DNA of 64,000 bases from NCBI GenBank assembly GCA_001695595.3, contig MBPM02000085.1, positions 186,001 through 250,000 on the forward strand. Direction: 5' to 3'. A program made the position numbers and the translations under genes. Of the stretch, positions 1 through 9,360 are shown in pieces; position 1 is the stretch's first letter, and the number at the start of each line of letters is the position of its first letter. Source of the stretch: Plasmopara viticola. Lineage: Eukaryota > Oomycota > Peronosporomycetes > Peronosporales > Peronosporaceae. The notes below the pieces were generated by a model. The model made no database searches, was not told the origin of the DNA, and saw only the letters and a list, made by a program, of their open reading frames with translations.

Positions 1-2340
1 CGTTGCCACTTGCGATGATAAGGTCGTCAACGTAAACAACCACAAAAGCCATGTCACCATTACCATTCCGTTTGACGTACACACAATGGTCTGAGTCGCA
101 CTTGATAAAACCAATCTTGAGCATGAAATCATCAATGGTCTGGTTCCACACGCGAGGTGACTGTTTTAAGCCGTATAACGATCGTTTAAGCTTGCAAACG
201 TAGTCGGGGTGGGTTGCGTCAACGTATCCGTCCGGCTGTGTCATATAGATGTCTTCAGCGAGCATACATTTCAGAAACGCTGTCTTCACATCCATTTGGT
301 GAAGCAACAGATTGTACCTGGCTGCCAAACTCAGCACGATCCGAATAGAGGTGAACTTGGCCACAGGTGCGAAAGTTTCCTCATAGTCGATGCCAAACGT
401 CTGCGAAAAACCCTTTGCAACCAGTAGAGCCTTGTATCGCTCAACTCGACCATCCAGGTTTTCTTTGACACGAAACACCCATCTGCAGCCGATTGCTTTG
501 CGTCCTTTTGGCGGTTGCACGATATCCCAGGTGTCATTTTTGGACAGGGAGTCGATCTCCGAGTCACATGCTGCTTTCCATTTGCTTGCATTCTTGGATT
601 CCATAGCCGACTTGAACGTAGTTGGCATATCTCCCCCTGAATCCATGACGTAAGCAGCTTCGAAGCTTGAGCCATCTTGAGCTGCTGCTGACATCTCATC
701 AAGGCCTTGATTTCTGCTATACCGAGTAGAGTGCGTGTTGTGCTGTGCGAACCGCTTAGCACTTCTTGTCTCAGTAGCCTTCTCCAACGAATCCGTTCGC
801 TGGTGTCTCTTGTTACCACTTTCATCGCTTTCTTCCATTTCCGCATCATCGTTATGAATTTGGTCCTCATGCTGCGAGTCCTCATCCGTTGTATTTTCAT
901 CATGTATATAGACTTGCTCTTGACGATAATCACGCTTTCCAATGTCGAAAACGTCTTCCATGAATTGCGCGTCTCGGCTTACCAGCACACGACCACTCTT
1001 GATTTCCTCGAACCGATACGCTTTTTCATGATCCGAATATCCGATAAATCGACAGCAAACCGATCGGGCATCAAACTTTGCGCGCTTTTCTTTAGGCACC
1101 GTCACATACGCATGGCAGCCAAAGACTTTCAGATTCGCAAGCAATGGCTTCTTTCCCGTCCAAGCTTGATATGGAGAAATGTCTTGATTGAGAGCACGCG
1201 TTGGACACCGATTTCGAAGAAACATAGCCGTCATGACTGCTTCACCCCAGTACACATTCGTCAATCCAGCATGCTCCATCATGCAGCGTGCACATTCCAC
1301 CAATGTTCTGTTCATTCGCTCTGCAACTCCGTTAAGCTGAGGAGTGTAGGGCGGCGTAAATTTCTGCACGATTCCATGATTGCTGCAAAACTTGGCCATT
1401 TCGCTCGAAGTGTACTCTCCGCCATCATCGCTGCGAAGCGTTTTCACTCGTTTTCCTGTTTGGTTCTCGGCAAGAACGACAAAATTTGCGAATTTCGCGG
1501 CTACTTCCGACTTGTTTCGCAGCAAGTAAACCATGCAAAAGTGTGCCTTGTCATCAATAAATGTGACAAAATAACGCTTTCCACCAAAAGTCGATGTCTG
1601 CATCGGCCCACACACATCGCTGTGAATTGCCTCAAGCAGTTGCTTTGAACGGCTTGGTGACAAATTTGAGAAACTCACTCTCGTTTGTTTACCGAGTGAG
1701 CACCCGTCACACTTCCACTGTATTACTGAACCCATGTCAAGTCCGTAGCCAATCTTTTTCTTTATCATAGTGTCGAGACCACCATAGCTTATATGGCCAA
1801 ATCGAAGGTGCCAGAGGTACGAATTGGTGTCCCCATGGCATCCCGACGAAGTTATCACATTAGCCTCATCCGGAAGAAGTGGCGTCATGCAGAGCTTGAA
1901 CAGATCTTTGCCTTCGCGAGCACCAAGCTTCCACTTGAGGCCCTTTATCATAGCAAAACAACCTTCATGTTCAAACGTCACGGCGCCAACATCCTTTGTA
2001 AATCGGTCGACTGAAAATAAATTTCGTGAAAGCTTTGGGATATACCACACACCAGTAAGCAGTCCCTTCTTTATACCATGTGGAGTGTGCATTGACATCA
2101 CGATGTTGCCGGACCCAATCGATTGCACCACTCCATCGTCTGCAAGGTGCACATCCCTCAGCGTAATTGTCTTGAAATTTCGCATAAATTTCTTGGAACT
2201 TGTCATGTGCTGCGTCGCTCCAGAGTCAATCAGCCACACTTCACCCGATTTGGGAATGCTGTCTCCAGCCGAAAAGATAAAAACGCCATTGTCATCATCG
2301 ACTTGCGCGATATTCGCTCGTTGCGATTTCTGTCGCTCAC
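1..2340 (-). CDS. C1 pol: protease, integrase, connection, N-terminal RT
   Basis: One uninterrupted minus-strand frame from just after the gag stop to base 1 (about 780 codons), in the +1 frame relative to gag. In order: protease motif DSGAT, GAG-pre-integrase with WHLRFGHI and the CDGC of the HHCC finger, catalytic core with [15 protein letters not shown] and AERMNRTL (D,D,E), acidic connection, then RT with [30 protein letters not shown] and YVDD close to the edge. I saw no stop on reading it through. It is the only long intact pol frame in the window, so C1 may be the youngest family I insertion. Confidence 0.88.
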
Positions 2341-3020
2341 CATTCTCGAATTCGAACAGGACACTTGGCAATCCAATGTCCTTGTTCCCCACAGTAGTGG
2401 CACGCGCTGACCTTTTGCACTGGTCGCCCACCCTTACGCTTGCTGTAGTCATTCGCCAAAAACGCTTGCCCTTGACCATGCGCAGCTCCATCGGCCCCAA
2501 TAACTTGTTCCTTTCGTTTCATGTCTTCATGCAATAGTCGAGATGTCACGAGCTCCCACGACAGCGAGTCCGATCTCGACTCCAAAGCTGTTATAAGAAA
2601 TGAAAATGACTCACTCAAACTCCCAAGAAGCGTGATCACCAAGTCATCCTCTGTTACCGGAGCGCCCACTGCGTCGAGCTGTTCCGCCAGAGTCTTCATC
2701 TTGTTGATATGCGCGAGCACATCATCACCTCCGTCCATCTTAGCCGTGAAGAAACGACGATGAAGAAAGAGCTTGTTCGCTAAGCTCTTTTTCTCGAAGT
2801 GGCCTTCGAGCCGTGAGGCCGTTATCAAGTCCTCCATCTTGACTACCCCACTTGCTACCTCCCATAGGTCCCGCTCCTCAAGCACCATCTGCATCTTGAA
2901 CTTCCATGTGTGGAAGTTTGTTCCGTCGAACTTGTTGATGCGTGAGTTGATGGCGGTGGCGATGTCCATAGCGAAAGCGTAGTCGGTGTCGGGGGCAAAG
3001 TTGGCGGAGCTTGGGCTCAT
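2337..3020 (-). CDS. C1 gag (capsid and zinc knuckle), family I
   Basis: Gag-like structural protein expected to form the cytoplasmic retrotransposon particle and bind element RNA. The N-terminus has [17 protein letters not shown] and the C-terminus a CCHC knuckle [15 protein letters not shown] start it at the ATG inside the primer site (3020), as in every sister copy; an in-frame ATG in the LTR at 3056 is possible but lies in the LTR. Compared with C2 about 40 residues are missing between KMED and [10 protein letters not shown], in frame. The frame ends at TGA right after RIREW. Sister copies continue into protease there without a stop, so a 2-bp deletion is the likely cause. Confidence 0.85.
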   Translation of the reverse strand: MSPSSANFAPDTDYAFAMDIATAINSRINKFDGTNFHTWKFKMQMVLEERDLWEVASGVVKMEDLITASRLEGHFEKKSLANKLFLHRRFFTAKMDGGDDVLAHINKMKTLAEQLDAVGAPVTEDDLVITLLGSLSESFSFLITALESRSDSLSWELVTSRLLHEDMKRKEQVIGADGAAHGQGQAFLANDYSKRKGGRPVQKVSACHYCGEQGHWIAKCPVRIREW

Positions 3021-3024
3021 AACC

Positions 3025-3324
3025 TGTTGTAGAAGCACTTGTGCTGTAGATGGCAAAATGCAAAGTGAATATATTTAAAAGGTCCTTGGTTCGCAACTAC
3101 ATGCTACCTCTAAGCCAATGAATTATCTAAGCCAATCAGAGAGACTTACAATCGTGACGCAATCATCTTCCCATCCTGGCGCAATCATCTTCCCATCCTG
3201 AAATTGATCTTTTGCCCATCTTGAACCCGCTCATTCAGTCAGTCATCAATTGATTGCAGATACCCGTACTTACCGATATATAGCCGCTGGTCGAGGCGTT
3301 TCTGCGCCAGCATCTTCGACAACA
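3025..3324 (-). repeat. C1 5' LTR (family I)
   Basis: 300 bp bounded by the inverted ends TGTTG and CAACA, followed on the minus strand by the primer site GGTTATGAGCCCA. It contains the family I hallmarks: the 22-bp U3 repeat (two units), a TATA-like stretch near 3070-3080, and an early part that in other copies encodes the pol C-terminus. Confidence 0.92.
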
Positions 3325-3478
3325 CTTTTGCCATCGTCTCTTCATGACAACACCCCCCTTCGCACAAGGCCTTGGTCAACTTGAGTCCCGGATCTTGCGG
3401 CGTCCTGACGGTATTGCTGTTTTCCATGCCAACCTTTTTCAAGATGTCACTCGCGAATTTTGTCTGGCGAATGGACAC
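3325..3478 (-). pseudogene. C2 RT/RNase H linker, cut by C1 LTR
   Basis: The frame reads RQTKFASDILKKVGMENS, TPQDPGLKLTKALCEGGC and HEETMAK, the stretch that in C9 continues into PYRNAVGCL. Here it stops at 3325 where the C1 LTR begins. The residues read beyond that point come from the LTR. Confidence 0.85.
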
Positions 3479-4146
3479 GTTACCACTCCCAAAAAAAACT
3501 TAAGTCGACCAAGATCCGTCATTTCGAATCGCTCGCTGAGTGCTTTCTTAGTCCTCTTCAGCAGCAAGTCGTTGTTGCACGCAAGCACCAGGTCATCAAC
3601 GTAAAGTGCCACGAGGATCAATTCTTCGTCATTGCGCTTGACGTAAATGCAATGGTCGGCATCACACTTCGTAAACTTCATTTCCAGCATGAGCGCGTCA
3701 ATTGTCTGGTTCCACATCCGTGGCGACTGCTTCAAACCATAAAGGGAGCGCTTCAGCTGACAGACGTAGTTTGGGTATACGTCGTTGACATATCCATCCG
3801 GTTGCGCCATGTAAATGTCCTCGTCCAAAGTGCCATTGAGAAAGGCTGTCTTGACGTCCATCTGATGCAGCATCAAATTGTGCTTGGTCGACAGACTTGG
3901 TAGAATCCTGATCGAAATAAACTTGGCCACTGGAGCGAAAGTCTCTTCGCAGTAGACTCCATGTTTCTGAGAAAAGCCTTTGGCCACGAGTCGTGCTTCG
4001 AACCGCTCGATCTCTCCGGCTTGATTTTCTTTGATCCGGAAGACCCATCTACAGCCGATAGCCTGACGACCTTTCGGCAAAGGTACTAAGTCCCAGGTCT
4101 TGTTTTTGCGAAGAGAGCTCACTTCGGCATCACACGCCTCTTCCAT
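3439..4146 (-). CDS. C2 reverse transcriptase fragment
   Basis: Copia [71 protein letters not shown] and the catalytic box YVDD within [13 protein letters not shown]. It ends by a frameshift after LKFFLG near 3480. Upstream of RT the residues AEVSSLRKN join it to the connection region. Confidence 0.88.
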   Translation of the reverse strand: MEEACDAEVSSLRKNKTWDLVPLPKGRQAIGCRWVFRIKENQAGEIERFEARLVAKGFSQKHGVYCEETFAPVAKFISIRILPSLSTKHNLMLHQMDVKTAFLNGTLDEDIYMAQPDGYVNDVYPNYVCQLKRSLYGLKQSPRMWNQTIDALMLEMKFTKCDADHCIYVKRNDEELILVALYVDDLVLACNNDLLLKRTKKALSERFEMTDLGRLKFFLGVVTCPFARQNSRVTS

Positions 4147-4859
4147 TCGGCCGCTTTGCTGGATTCCATTGCCGACTTGAAAGTTGTCGGCATTTCTCCC
4201 ACTGAATCCACAACAAAGACCGCTTCAAAATCTTGGGCCGATGCAGACATTTCCTTTAGGGACTGATAGCGAGTTGGCCTCTTTGCTGTTGGAATATTCG
4301 CTGCTTTTCCAAGCGATTGGTTCCGCTGGTGTCGTTTGCTGCCAGGCTCAAAAGCCAAGTCCACAATAGGCTGAGTGCCTGCGTGCTGCTTCTTTTCAGG
4401 CTCCATGTCCTGATCTTGCATGGCGTTTTCATTTTCTGAGCGGTCAAAATTGGCTGTTTCGGTCTCGTCAAATACAGTTTCTGATGACTCGGTACTTGGT
4501 ATCTTGTCGTCAAAAGTATCTTCCATGAAATTTGCGTCCCGACTCAATAGAACGCGACCGCTACCGATTTCTTCAAACCTGTACGCCTTTTCATGTTCTG
4601 AATAGCCAAGAAAACGGCACCGAGTCGAACGAGCATCAAACTTGGATCGTTTCTCTTTGGGAACTGAGACGTAAGCATGGCAGCCGAATACCTTCAAACT
4701 TGCCAATAAAGGCTTCTTGCCAGTCCACAGTTGAAACGGCGACGCATCATGTTCAACAGCTCGTGTCGGACATCGGTTGCGAAGAAACGCAGCAGTTAAA
4801 ACAGCTTCACCCAATAAGTTTTTGGCAGACCAGCGTGCTCCAGCATACACCGTCCACAT
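4119..4859 (-). CDS. C2 integrase C-terminus and connection region
   Basis: Continues C2 integrase in another frame. [13 protein letters not shown], the GKKPL copia motif and [20 protein letters not shown] lead to an acidic linker, and the frame ends before RT at AKRPTRYQSLKEM...[19 protein letters not shown] further frame change near 4140 separates it from the RT frame. No protein would be made from this frame alone. Confidence 0.85.
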   Translation of the reverse strand: MWTVYAGARWSAKNLLGEAVLTAAFLRNRCPTRAVEHDASPFQLWTGKKPLLASLKVFGCHAYVSVPKEKRSKFDARSTRCRFLGYSEHEKAYRFEEIGSGRVLLSRDANFMEDTFDDKIPSTESSETVFDETETANFDRSENENAMQDQDMEPEKKQHAGTQPIVDLAFEPGSKRHQRNQSLGKAANIPTAKRPTRYQSLKEMSASAQDFEAVFVVDSVGEMPTTFKSAMESSKAAEWKRRVMPK

Positions 4860-6712
4860 TCAACAAGTGTACGATTCATGCGTTCTGCGACTCCATTCAG
4901 TTGTGGCGTGTATGTTAGCGTAAACTTCTGTATGATGCCACGCTTTGCACAAAACTTTGCCATTGTTCCAGAAGTGTACTCGCCACCATTATCACAACAG
5001 AGTGATTTAACGCGCATGTTCGTCTGGTTTTCGGCCATCGCAACGAAAGTAGCAAACTTGTCGGCAACCTCGGACTTGTTTCGTAGCAAGTACACAGCAC
5101 AGTAATGCGACTTCTCATCGATAAAAGTAGCAAAATAGCGCTTGCCACTGAATGTCGCCGTTTGCATGGGTCCACACACATCGCTGTGAATGACTTCAAG
5201 AAGTTTCTTTGCCCGATTGGGTGAAGACTTCATAAAGCTTACCCGCGTCTGCTTGCCAAGAGCGCATCCTTTGCACAGCTCCCACTTGTTAACAGACTGC
5301 AGGTCAATACCTGATCCACAGCCTTTTGCAACAATAGTCGAAAGACCACCGTGACCAATGTGACCTAGTCGAAGGTGCCAGAGGTACGACGTGGTGTCCC
5401 CATGGCATCCCAACGAGCTAGTCAAATTGGCCTCGTCTTCAACAATTGGCTTCATGCAGAGCTTGAACAGTCCCTTTCCCTCACGAGCACCCAACTTCCA
5501 GCGAAGACCTTTTGCTTCAGCAAAGCAGCCGTCGTGCTCAGACGTGACTAGACCAACATCCTTTGTAAAGCGTCCAACGGAGATTAAATTGCGCGAAAGC
5601 TTTGGAATGTGCCAAACCGAAGTGAGAACACCCTTCTTCATTTCGCAAGGTGTAAACATCGACATAACGATGTCACCCGTCCCCACAGCTTGTACCACGC
5701 CATCATCCGCGAGATGCACATCCACTGGGTCAATTCTCTTGTAGTTTTTCATGTACTCTTTCGAGTATGTCATGTGTTGAGTGGCCCCCGAGTCAACTAG
5801 CCACACACAGCTCGACTTGGTGGGATAGGCAGCTTCACCAACCGAGAAAAGATAGTCGCCAGAGTCGTCATCGTTACTCTGCGCGACACTAGCACGCTGC
5901 GGTCGCTGTCGTTCCGCATTGTCACGAATTCGAGCTGGGCACTTGGCAATCCAATGCCCATGCTCTCCACAATAGTGGCAAGTACTGCTTGCCTTCACTG
6001 ACGCTTGTCGTTCCTTGCATCGTCCATTGTCCGCCATTGCAAACGCTTGACCTTGGCCGTGCGCGGCTCCATCGACGCCGCCACCTTGCTCTTTGCGCTT
6101 TAAGTCTTCGTGGAGCAGCCGAGACGTGACGAGTTCCCACGATGTAGAGTTGGCTCTTGACTCGAGTGCCGTGATAAGAAACGCGTACGACTCACTGAGA
6201 CTTGCCAATAGCGTGATCACAAGGTCGTCCTCGCTAACCGGAGCACCCACAGCGTCGAGCTGCTCCGCCAGCGTCTTCATCTTGTTAATGTGCGCGAGCA
6301 CATCTTCCCCTTCATCCATCTTGGCCGTGAAGAAGCGACGACGAAGAAAGAGCTTATTCGCAAGGCTCTTCTTCTCAAAATGTCCCTCAAGCCGCGACCA
6401 TGCATCGTGTGCCCCACTCGCCGAACGAACCAACGGCAGCTGCGAGTCCTCCATCGCAAGACAGATGATCGCGAGCGCCTTCCTTGACTTGCGCTTGAAC
6501 GTGTTCTGGTCCAGCGCAGTAGTCAGGTGTTCCAGCTTGATCTCCCCGCTCACCACTTCCCACAAGTCACGCTCCTCCAGCACCATCTGCATTTTAAACT
6601 TCCAAGTGTGGAAGTTCGTTCCATCGAACTTGTTGATGCAGTTGGTGGTAAAGGCGTCCATGGCAAGGGCGAAGTCGGTGTCGGAGTCAGGGAAGACGGA
6701 GCTCGGGCTCAT
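4796..6712 (-). CDS. C2 gag-protease-integrase polyprotein (638 aa, broken at the end)
   Basis: The longest frame in the window and the best view of family I organisation: gag and pol are fused in one frame. Gag spans residues 1 to about 290, with knuckle CHYCGEHGHWIAKC at 245-258. The aspartic protease DSGAT is at 307-311. The integrase zinc finger is H446, H451, C480, C483. The catalytic triad is D511, D574 and E610 (35 residues between the last two, as in retroviral and copia integrases). The start is the ATG in the primer site (6712). The frame ends early at YWVKLF because one G is missing from the YWGEAV codons near 4808. Confidence 0.9.
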   Translation of the reverse strand: MSPSSVFPDSDTDFALAMDAFTTNCINKFDGTNFHTWKFKMQMVLEERDLWEVVSGEIKLEHLTTALDQNTFKRKSRKALAIICLAMEDSQLPLVRSASGAHDAWSRLEGHFEKKSLANKLFLRRRFFTAKMDEGEDVLAHINKMKTLAEQLDAVGAPVSEDDLVITLLASLSESYAFLITALESRANSTSWELVTSRLLHEDLKRKEQGGGVDGAAHGQGQAFAMADNGRCKERQASVKASSTCHYCGEHGHWIAKCPARIRDNAERQRPQRASVAQSNDDDSGDYLFSVGEAAYPTKSSCVWLVDSGATQHMTYSKEYMKNYKRIDPVDVHLADDGVVQAVGTGDIVMSMFTPCEMKKGVLTSVWHIPKLSRNLISVGRFTKDVGLVTSEHDGCFAEAKGLRWKLGAREGKGLFKLCMKPIVEDEANLTSSLGCHGDTTSYLWHLRLGHIGHGGLSTIVAKGCGSGIDLQSVNKWELCKGCALGKQTRVSFMKSSPNRAKKLLEVIHSDVCGPMQTATFSGKRYFATFIDEKSHYCAVYLLRNKSEVADKFATFVAMAENQTNMRVKSLCCDNGGEYTSGTMAKFCAKRGIIQKFTLTYTPQLNGVAERMNRTLVECGRCMLEHAGLPKTYWVKLF

Positions 6713-6716
6713 AACC

Positions 6717-7013
6717 TGAAGAAGCTTGAGTGTGCACTAGTTGGTAAAATGCAAAGTGAATATATTTAAAAGGTCCTTAGTTCGCAACTACATGCTACCT
6801 CTAAGCCAATGATTTATCTAAGCCAATCAGAACAACTCACCATCCGGGCGCACTCATCTTCCCATCCGGGCGCAATCATCTTCCCATCCCGAAACCGATC
6901 TTTTGCCCACCTTGAACCCGCTCCCTCAGTCAGTCATCAACTGATTGCAGATACCGGTACTTACCGATATGTAGTCGCTGTTCGAGGCGTTTGTCTGCCA
7001 ACATCTTCGACAA
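6717..7013 (-). repeat. C2 5' LTR (family I)
   Basis: About 297 bp of family I LTR. The inner end is CTTCTTCA directly before GGTTATGAGCCC. The outer end keeps TTGTCGAAG but not the terminal TG, so the exact right limit is uncertain by a few bases. Confidence 0.85.
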
Positions 7014-7202
7014 GAGTCGTATTCTCAACAGTTTGCTCCGCGTCCACGAGCTTGGCCGCCGCGTCGAGCATTTCGATTCTCATACTTCTGCTTGGTCCAG
7101 CATCGCTCCGCCGAATGCCCAAATTTTCCGCAGTATGCGCACTGGCGATATTCTCGCTCCGTGTAGCCTTTGCCACTTCCTCAGTCTTAACTGTCGTAGT
7201 TT
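7014..7202 (-). pseudogene. C5 gag zinc-knuckle segment (family III)
   Basis: Homologous to 20510-20671 of C6. It encodes the [15 protein letters not shown] knuckle and the WTKQK region in one frame, while the preceding [13 protein letters not shown] is in another. The same one-base deletion upstream of the knuckle is present in C6. One more base is missing in the knuckle itself (AAATTTGGGC for AAATTGGGGC context). Confidence 0.75.
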
Positions 7203-7495
7203 TGTTAAGGGTAACCGGTTTATGGTACAATGTACCAGTTGCACCCATTAACCGGTTAGCCCGAACCGGTCCAATACGATTGCACGTTGATTAGACGAGC
7301 AGGATGATTGGACGAGTAAGGAATGATTGTGATTAAACGAACTAAATGATAGGAAGAGCTAAGTGCATGTCTCATCAGCTAGAACTCACATTAAATGAAT
7401 AACTTTCGAATCTTCCTTCAACAGCTCAAGTGCCTTCTTCGCTCTTCGCTCCCCGCAAGCTTCGCTCCCCACTCCTTCGCTTCAGAAATCCAACA
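7203..7495 (+). repeat. C3 5' LTR (family II)
   Basis: Starts TGTTAAGGGTAACCGG, ends GAAATCCAACA, directly followed by the primer site. The 3' half is rich in a CTTCGCTC/CTCCCC repeat. It contains the inverted motif pair ACCGGT/AACCGG near its start. Confidence 0.95.
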
Positions 7496-7510
7496 GGTTA
7501 TGAGCCCAAC
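7496..7510 (+). promoter_or_regulatory. C3 primer-binding site overlapping gag start codon
   Basis: GGTTATGAGCCCAAC follows the LTR without a gap. Its complement, TGGGCTCATAACC, resembles the anticodon arm (CAT anticodon in the loop) of an initiator-type tRNA-Met rather than a tRNA 3' end. The gag ATG is bases 7500-7502, inside the site. The same string follows LTRs of all four families here (for example before 3025, 6717, 15962, 16855, 26864, 43798 on the minus strand and after 57594 on the plus strand). Confidence 0.8.
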
Positions 7511-8270
7511 TATCATGTCCACTGCGCAAGACGTTTCCACCAAAGTCTCCATCGACAAATTCAACGGAGACAACTACGTGACGTGGAGCCGCTACATGCG
7601 TGGCGTGTTCCTGACCAAGTCAACGTGGCACGTGGTGAATCGCCAGACGACTCCTACCTTCACCGACTCTAGTGCCAAGGATGAGTACGTCAAGCTCAAC
7701 AACATCGCCTTCGGACTTATGCTGCTCCACATGGACGCGGATTATCATCACGTTGTCGATGACTGCGAGGAAGCATGGGTCGCATGGGTGCGTGTGAAGA
7801 CACTTTACGGTGGAATCCAGAAGGCTGGTCGCATCTATCTCAAGCGACAGCTTTTCAGCATGGAGATGTCGGAAGGCGGCAATGTGCTACAACATTGCAA
7901 CGAGGTCCTCAACATCAGCGCCAAGCTCAGCAGCATCGGCGCCAAGATGGAGGACGAGGACGTGGCGATCTGCTTGCTACGCAGTCTCCCCAAGAGCTAC
8001 GAGAGCGTGGTGTTGAATCTGGAGATGAGCACTGCGGAGCTGAGAACGCAAGACGTTATCAAGGTGCTCACGAACGAGCTATCAAGCGGCAGGGCGAGAA
8101 GACTCTGGCGATCAAAACTGAAGACGCGGCACGTGCGGTCAGCACTGATCGGGAGCCTCGCCAGTGCACGTACTGCGGTAAATTGGGGCACTCGGCTGAG
8201 CGGTGCTGGACCAAGCAGAAGGACGAGAATCGAGGCCCTAAGTGCGGCGGCAACAACCGTGGACGCGTAG
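7500..8270 (+). CDS. C3 gag N-terminal part (family II)
   Basis: [15 protein letters not shown], then [32 protein letters not shown] and [18 protein letters not shown] up to KVLTNE: the UBN2-like gag of clade 2 copia elements. The true gag ends near 8080, where one A is missing (GAGCTATCAAG for GAGCATATCAAG); residues after that are out of frame. The start is the ATG in the primer site. Confidence 0.88.
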   Translation: MSPTIMSTAQDVSTKVSIDKFNGDNYVTWSRYMRGVFLTKSTWHVVNRQTTPTFTDSSAKDEYVKLNNIAFGLMLLHMDADYHHVVDDCEEAWVAWVRVKTLYGGIQKAGRIYLKRQLFSMEMSEGGNVLQHCNEVLNISAKLSSIGAKMEDEDVAICLLRSLPKSYESVVLNLEMSTAELRTQDVIKVLTNELSSGRARRLWRSKLKTRHVRSALIGSLASARTAVNWGTRLSGAGPSRRTRIEALSAAATTVDA

Positions 8271-8917
8271 CCAACAATGTCCAGTGGCGTAACGACTACA
8301 ACGACTACGACGATCGAGTCGCCTTCGCAGTCTCGCTGGAATGCGGCATGTCAACGACTAGCAACGCATCGGGACTCTGGGCCATTGATAGTGGTGCCAA
8401 GCACCACATATGCAACGACAAGACCAAGTTCGCCGTGCTTCATGAAGACCACGAAGGCGAATTGTCTGTTGCCGACGGTAACAAGGCTGAAAACAAGGGC
8501 GTAGGGAAGATCATCGAACGGGTGATTCTACCCAATGGCAACGAGGGTGAAATCAAAAGAAAGGATGCGCTATACGTGCCAAGCATAAGCAAGAATCTGC
8601 TGTCGATTCCGCGAATCAACAAGAGTGGCCAGTTTCAGGTTGTCTTTGACGGGTCCAAGATGCACGTTGCTCGCAAGAAGTCCAAGCAAGTTGTTGCGAC
8701 TGCGGATCTCATCAACGGACTCTACTGGCTTCGAACGCCGCAACGCTGTGCCAATGCAGTCGTGCAAGGTAGCGGTGAAGACTTGCACGCTCGCATGGGT
8801 CACGCTCCGGTTGATGTTCTTCGCAAAATGATCAACAGCGACATGATCAAGGACGCCAAGCCACCCTCTAAGTCACCTGGTCTGTGCCGAGGATGCCAGC
8901 AAGGGAAGATGGTTTAA
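8081..8917 (+). CDS. C3 gag knuckle, protease and integrase N-terminus
   Basis: Resumes gag in the next frame: AIKRQGEKT, knuckle [14 protein letters not shown], then the protease region. The protease motif reads DSGAKHH instead of DSGATHH, so the Thr next to the catalytic triplet is lost. Then comes the pre-integrase finger, LHARMGHAP and [11 protein letters not shown]. It ends at TAA (8915-8917) where relatives have CAG or CAA before KPFPSN, a nonsense change. Confidence 0.87.
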   Translation: MKRQGEKTLAIKTEDAARAVSTDREPRQCTYCGKLGHSAERCWTKQKDENRGPKCGGNNRGRVANNVQWRNDYNDYDDRVAFAVSLECGMSTTSNASGLWAIDSGAKHHICNDKTKFAVLHEDHEGELSVADGNKAENKGVGKIIERVILPNGNEGEIKRKDALYVPSISKNLLSIPRINKSGQFQVVFDGSKMHVARKKSKQVVATADLINGLYWLRTPQRCANAVVQGSGEDLHARMGHAPVDVLRKMINSDMIKDAKPPSKSPGLCRGCQQGKMV

Positions 8918-9024
8918 AAACCATTCCCGAGCAATCCAAGCAAGCCTAAGTATGCCCCGTTTGAGTTTCTACACTTCGACAACTGCGGTCCAATGGAGCA
9001 CGGAAGCTTGGTGGCAGCAGATAT

Positions 9025-9348
9025 TTGCTGATCATCACGGACGAGGCAAGTGGGTGTATGGCTGGATTCTGTTTGCGCGCCAAGTCGGAAAGTGAAGACT
9101 GTCTGCGCAAGTACATTCTCAAGGTTGAGAAACAGTTCAGTGCCAAGGTCAAATTTGTGCGTCATGACGGGGCCAAGGAGTTTGCAACCAACTCCCTATT
9201 GAATTTCTATGACGATCATGGCATCGAGGTGCAGCCCACAGTCCGCTACGTGCACCAGACAAACGGCACTGCAGAGCGAACCAACCGGACTATCGTTACG
9301 ATCGGTCGCAGCATGTTACATCACGCTAGTTTGGACAAAACGTTTTGA
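9025..9348 (+). CDS. C3 integrase core
   Basis: Integrase catalytic core, continued after a 1-bp deletion near 9012 (TTGGTGG for TTGGGTGG). It shows ITDEASGCMAGFCL, VKFVRHDGAKEFATNS (second Asp) and HQTNGTAERTNRT (Glu). The first Asp (FDNCGPM, near 8980) lies in the piece before the deletion. It ends at TGA (9346-9348) where relatives have TGG (Trp) before AEAAMTAIY. Confidence 0.87.
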   Translation: MLIITDEASGCMAGFCLRAKSESEDCLRKYILKVEKQFSAKVKFVRHDGAKEFATNSLLNFYDDHGIEVQPTVRYVHQTNGTAERTNRTIVTIGRSMLHHASLDKTF

Positions 9349-9360
9349 GCTGAAGCGGCA

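Larger units (their letters stand above)
1..3324 (-). mobile_element. C1: Ty1/copia family I element, 3' part outside window
   Basis: Element reading leftwards: 5' LTR 3025-3324, primer site just inside it, gag from 3020, then protease, integrase and RT to the window edge. RNase H and the 3' LTR lie beyond base 1. It sits inside C2, because the C2 RNase H frame stops being recognisable exactly where this LTR ends (3324/3325). It is the least decayed copy here. Visible lesions are an in-frame gag deletion of about 40 residues and a 2-bp deletion after the zinc knuckle. Confidence 0.92.
3325..7013 (-). mobile_element. C2: family I copia element, interrupted by C1
   Basis: Reads leftwards from 5' LTR 6717-7013 through a long gag-pro-integrase frame, connection, RT and the first part of RNase H. 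It is then cut by the C1 LTR at 3325. The rest of RNase H and the 3' LTR should lie left of C1, outside the window. On its right it abuts C5 gag, which implies insertion into C5. Frameshifts occur near 4800 (integrase), 4140 (connection/RT) and 3480 (RT). Confidence 0.9.

Noticed and set aside
331..942. A 203-codon minus-strand frame rich in Met and Arg
   Set aside because: It is an alternative frame of the C1 connection region; the true frame gives the acidic linker and RT.
707..1648. A 313-codon plus-strand open frame
   Set aside because: It is antisense to C1 integrase and connection, which are clearly coding on the minus strand with all motifs. No independent protein similarity recognised.
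2300..2345. Programmed +1 frameshift between gag and pol in C1
   Set aside because: Sister copies C2 and C4 are fused in frame here and alignment shows two bases missing in C1, so a deletion is simpler; kept only as a minor alternative.
3025..3324. Possible tRNA gene because of the tRNA-like primer-site string at the LTR edge
   Set aside because: Only the anticodon-arm complement is present; no full cloverleaf or internal promoter boxes seen.
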